NCBI GenBank assembly: GCA_964459325.1
Contig: CAYWKU010000002.1
Coordinates: 161,627 to 225,626 of the forward strand
Direction of reading: 5' to 3'
DNA: 64,000 nucleotides
DNA from: CAYWKU01 sp964459325
Lineage (GTDB): Bacteria; RBG-13-61-14; CAYWKU01
Positions 61,531 to 64,000 of this stretch are shown one piece after another; within the stretch, counting starts at the first letter, position 1, and each line of letters starts with the position of its first letter. Made by a program: the position numbers and the translations under genes. The notes below the pieces were generated by a model that did not search any database, was not told the DNA's origin, and saw only the letters and a program-made list of their open reading frames with translations.

Positions 61531-62838
61531 ATGGCCATTCTAGGCAAGGAAAGATGGGACGTCTGGGAGCTGGTGTACGATTCCATACTCGGCCTGCAGG
61601 AGATTTTCCACGAAGACCCCTCCGACCGCGTCCACAAGGCGCTTTTGCAGGTGTATAAGCAGTACGTGGAAGACCTGTGCGACGCGGTGGACAAGGGCAA
61701 GAAAATCATCTGGAGCAACTTCGCCGTGCCGGGAACTTTAATGAGGGGTTTCAGCGACGAGGAAGCTTTCTGGTACATGTTCGAAGCCCTTCCCGTTATC
61801 CAGGCCCTGGTGGGATTGCCCGACGAAATAAACACCCGCCTGGTAGACATGGCCGAAAGCGCCGGCATGGCCCCCGAGGTGTGCAGCGTGGACAGGATAG
61901 CGCTCGGCAGTGTGCTCGAAAACTGCATCCCCGAAGGCGACGCCGCCTTTTACATGACCACACCCTGCGATTCCCAGACATGTTTGGTGAACAACATGGT
62001 CTCCCAGCACGACATACCCGCCATAGTGGTGGACATGCCCTACAGAAACAGGGAGGAAGATATAAAATATATCGGAAAGCAGTTCGGCGAAGTGGTGAAT
62101 CACCTGGAAAAGGCCCTCGGAGTGCGCTACGACTGGGACCGCCTCGAGCACGCCTGCGAGCTTTACAACCAAATGATGGAGCTGATACTCGAATGGGTCG
62201 ACCTCCGGCGCTCCAACCCGGAGGCCCAGGGATGCGAAACCCTGTCTCTCACCGCCGCTGTGGTTACCGTTTTTTCCGGCGCCGAGCAGGGTATACATTA
62301 CGCGCGGGAAATACTGACCGACCTCAAGGAAAAACAAGAACGCGGGGAACGGGCCACCCCCGAGAAGGAAATACGGGCAATATGGTACGGGGACCCCATG
62401 TGGTCGGACCTTAACTTCTACAACTGGCTCGAGCGCGAGCTCAGCGTGACCGTGCCGATGGACATGTTCGGATACTTCACCTCGGTCGGATTGATAGATA
62501 CCGGTTCGAGGGAAGGAATGCTGGAAGGGATAGGCCGTAACGCCCTTCGCAACTTCCCCATGACCCGGCAGCTTTTGGGCTCGATGGAGAATTACATCGA
62601 CGACTACGTCAACCTGTGTCGGTTTTACGAGGCGGACTTCGGAGTCATACCGGGCCACCTGGGATGCACACACGCCTGGGGCGCCTTCGGCATGGTCAAA
62701 AAGGCTTCCGAAAAAATCGGCGTGCCGCTTCTGTCCTTCGAGTTCGACATGCTCGACCCCCGGATTACCCCGCTCGAAGACATACAGACCGTCTTTACCC
62801 AGTACGTGAACGAAATAATAAGGCCGCGAAAGGCTTAA
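61531..62838 (+). CDS. 2-hydroxyacyl-CoA dehydratase-type partner subunit
   Basis: 435 aa, AGGAAG before ATG 61531, 50 bases after the first subunit. Features: SDEEAFWYMFEALPVIQALV, TPCDSQTCLVNNMVSQHDIP with Cys residues, DMPYRNREEDIKYIGKQFGE and HLGCTHAWGAFGMVKKASEK followed by PLLSFEFDMLDPRITP. Subunit pairs of this family form a heterodimer, each binding a 4Fe-4S cluster. The substrate cannot be read from sequence. Confidence 0.88.
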   Translation: MAILGKERWDVWELVYDSILGLQEIFHEDPSDRVHKALLQVYKQYVEDLCDAVDKGKKIIWSNFAVPGTLMRGFSDEEAFWYMFEALPVIQALVGLPDEINTRLVDMAESAGMAPEVCSVDRIALGSVLENCIPEGDAAFYMTTPCDSQTCLVNNMVSQHDIPAIVVDMPYRNREEDIKYIGKQFGEVVNHLEKALGVRYDWDRLEHACELYNQMMELILEWVDLRRSNPEAQGCETLSLTAAVVTVFSGAEQGIHYAREILTDLKEKQERGERATPEKEIRAIWYGDPMWSDLNFYNWLERELSVTVPMDMFGYFTSVGLIDTGSREGMLEGIGRNALRNFPMTRQLLGSMENYIDDYVNLCRFYEADFGVIPGHLGCTHAWGAFGMVKKASEKIGVPLLSFEFDMLDPRITPLEDIQTVFTQYVNEIIRPRKA

Positions 62839-62855
62839 AAGAAGAGGGTGTACAC

Positions 62856-63284
62856 ATGGCTATGTTCAAAGATGCCGACGAATTGAAAGAGGTGCTGGGA
62901 GGGTTTTTCCGGGAACTGGTGGAGCGCAGAAAAAACGACGACCCCGAAATCAGCGGCCCCTTCGACAAGCTCAACGCCACGAAGTTGACCGTGGTTTTCG
63001 ACTTGAGAAAGCCCGAGTTGAAAATAACCATCGACTGCACCGAATCGCCCATAAGGATAGGCTTCGACGAATCCGTGAAGGCCGACGCCACCTTCATCGT
63101 TGACGCCGACGCCGGGCATAAATTCTGGCTGGGAAAAATAAACCTGGCCAAGGCCATCGCCACAAAGGAAATAGTGGCACTGGGGCCGGTGCCGAAGCTG
63201 CTCAGGCTGTTACCCACTGTGAAAAAGTTTTATCCGGTGTATGAAAATTACCTGAAAAGGCAGGGCCGGGAGGATTTGGTCTAG
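62856..63284 (+). CDS. SCP2 sterol-binding-domain-like protein
   Basis: 142 aa from ATG 62856 after GAAGAGGGTG, 17 bases after the dehydratase subunit. It is an SCP2-like fold: FDKLNATKLTVVFDLRKPEL, ITIDCTESPIRIGFDESVKA and ADATFIVDADAGHKFWLGKI. SCP2 proteins bind lipids and acyl-CoA; here it may hold a hydrophobic CoA substrate for the dehydratase (inference). Confidence 0.78.
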   Translation: MAMFKDADELKEVLGGFFRELVERRKNDDPEISGPFDKLNATKLTVVFDLRKPELKITIDCTESPIRIGFDESVKADATFIVDADAGHKFWLGKINLAKAIATKEIVALGPVPKLLRLLPTVKKFYPVYENYLKRQGREDLV

Positions 63285-63326
63285 GTAATCATTAATAACC
63301 GCCTTGGTTAATGTAAAACCACTTTC

Positions 63327-64000
63327 TCAAATACTCCCCCGTATCAGCTCCTCCACCTCATTCTGCGAAGACGGTTGCCTCGGGTTGGTGAGTATTGCCG
63401 CGTCGGTCATCGCCACCGCCGCGACCTTGGATATATCCTCTTCTTTCAATCCCGTCTCGCTCAGCTTTCGCGGATGCCCGATTTCATCGAGTAGCCCCTC
63501 CACCGCCGTCGCCGCCTCCTCCGCAAGCCGGGCCTCGGACTGCCCCGCGTGTTCGACACCCATGGCAATCGCCACCTGCGCCAGCTCGCCCGGGCAGCTC
63601 GAAGCGTTGAAGCGCATCACGTCCGGCAGCACTATGCCGTTTGCCGTACCGTGAGGTATCCTTGCCACCGCGCCCAGCCCGTGGGCTATTGCGTGAGCCA
63701 GACCGACCTGGGTGGCGCCGAAGGCCATCCCCGCCATCGTCGCCGCCGACTGCATGTTTGCCCGCTCGTCGAGGTTGGAACCGTCGGATACGCAGGCCGC
63801 CAGCGAGGCGCTTATCATCCGAATCGCCTGCAGGGCAAGCGCCGTGCTGAAGGGGTTTCTCCATGCGCTGCAAGCCGACTCGATGGCGTGAGTCAGCGCG
63901 TCCATGCCGGTGGAGGCCGTCAGGCCGGGCGGAAGTCCAGCCGTCATGGCCGGCTCCAGTATCGCCACGTCGGGGGATACGTGCTCGCTCAGGTAGTACA
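63327..64000 (-). CDS. Iron-containing alcohol dehydrogenase (5' end outside window)
   Basis: Open to the window end on the minus strand, about 224 codons of a ~380-aa protein, C-terminal part. The iron-binding motifs are visible: TASTGMDALTHAIESACS, and GLAHAIAHGLGAVARIPHGT with the His ligands, followed by NGIVLPDVMRFN. It interconverts alcohols and aldehydes with NAD(P)H. Convergent with the SCP2 gene. Confidence 0.9.
   Translation of the reverse strand, partial: YYLSEHVSPDVAILEPAMTAGLPPGLTASTGMDALTHAIESACSAWRNPFSTALALQAIRMISASLAACVSDGSNLDERANMQSAATMAGMAFGATQVGLAHAIAHGLGAVARIPHGTANGIVLPDVMRFNASSCPGELAQVAIAMGVEHAGQSEARLAEEAATAVEGLLDEIGHPRKLSETGLKEEDISKVAAVAMTDAAILTNPRQPSSQNEVEELIRGSI

Overview
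The window looks like a scaffold from an uncultured, GC-rich, Gram-negative bacterium. The outer-membrane evidence is a lipid-transport (Mla/MCE) ABC system, an LptE lipoprotein and S55-type and PilZ proteins. The style of signalling (sigma-54 activators, FHA, GspE-N/MshEN, PilZ and Ser/Thr kinase proteins) resembles deltaproteobacterial/myxobacterial or related candidate lineages; this placement is inference from gene content only. A 100-N gap at 40385-40484 marks an assembled scaffold. Short palindromic intergenic repeats of several families are scattered everywhere. No rRNA, tRNA or CRISPR array was recognised by eye.

1-7431 (minus strand): an operon with two MlaF-like ATPases, two MlaE-like permeases, one MCE/MlaD protein, a patatin lipase and a membrane-anchored transglutaminase-like protein cut by the window edge. 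The two ATPases carry complementary defects (one lacks the H-loop His, the other has a degenerate signature), as in heterodimeric ABC transporters. 7540-13126 (plus): pyrE, then a 1667-aa Ser/Thr kinase-ATPase-TPR-GAF-sigma54 activator fusion. 13232-19278 (minus): a degenerate PAS/histidine-kinase-like protein, a TPR/DUF4388-like protein, a MshEN-domain protein, a RACo-like corrinoid activator and an FGGY kinase. Two of these genes appear to start with AUA or AUC. 19458-31800: IS remnant, epimerase, cupin, S55-like protein, secreted beta-propeller protein, a zinc-ribbon response regulator, PilZ protein, NtrC-type regulator, an FHA/pseudo-receiver protein and membrane proteins. 31998-40043: rpsT, lptE-leuS, two tandem TPR-bearing GT-C-like membrane proteins and an amidohydrolase.

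40894-60137 (plus) is the most interesting region: a complete siphovirus-type virion module. It runs from a sigma-region-4-like regulator and terminase through portal, protease-like protein, decoration protein, major capsid protein, a glycosyltransferase-like protein, adaptor, terminator, tail tube, tail chaperones with a programmed -1 frameshift, a very short tape measure, distal tail protein and a Kelch-bearing hub to XhlA-like, M15 endolysin and holin-like lysis genes. No integrase, repressor, replication gene or attachment site was seen. Nearly every virion gene is separated from the next by clusters of palindromic repeats, some of which also occur in the chromosomal part of the window. 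The genes are intact with good ribosome-binding sites. This combination suggests a long-resident, possibly domesticated prophage or gene-transfer-agent-like particle locus; a repeat-rich ordinary prophage whose other genes lie elsewhere is the main alternative, and the N gap leaves its left junction unproven.

60180-64000: after a strong hairpin and a good sigma-70-like promoter come two 2-hydroxyacyl-CoA dehydratase-family subunits, an SCP2-like protein and, on the opposite strand, an iron-containing alcohol dehydrogenase cut by the window end, suggesting anaerobic acyl-CoA or aromatic metabolism.
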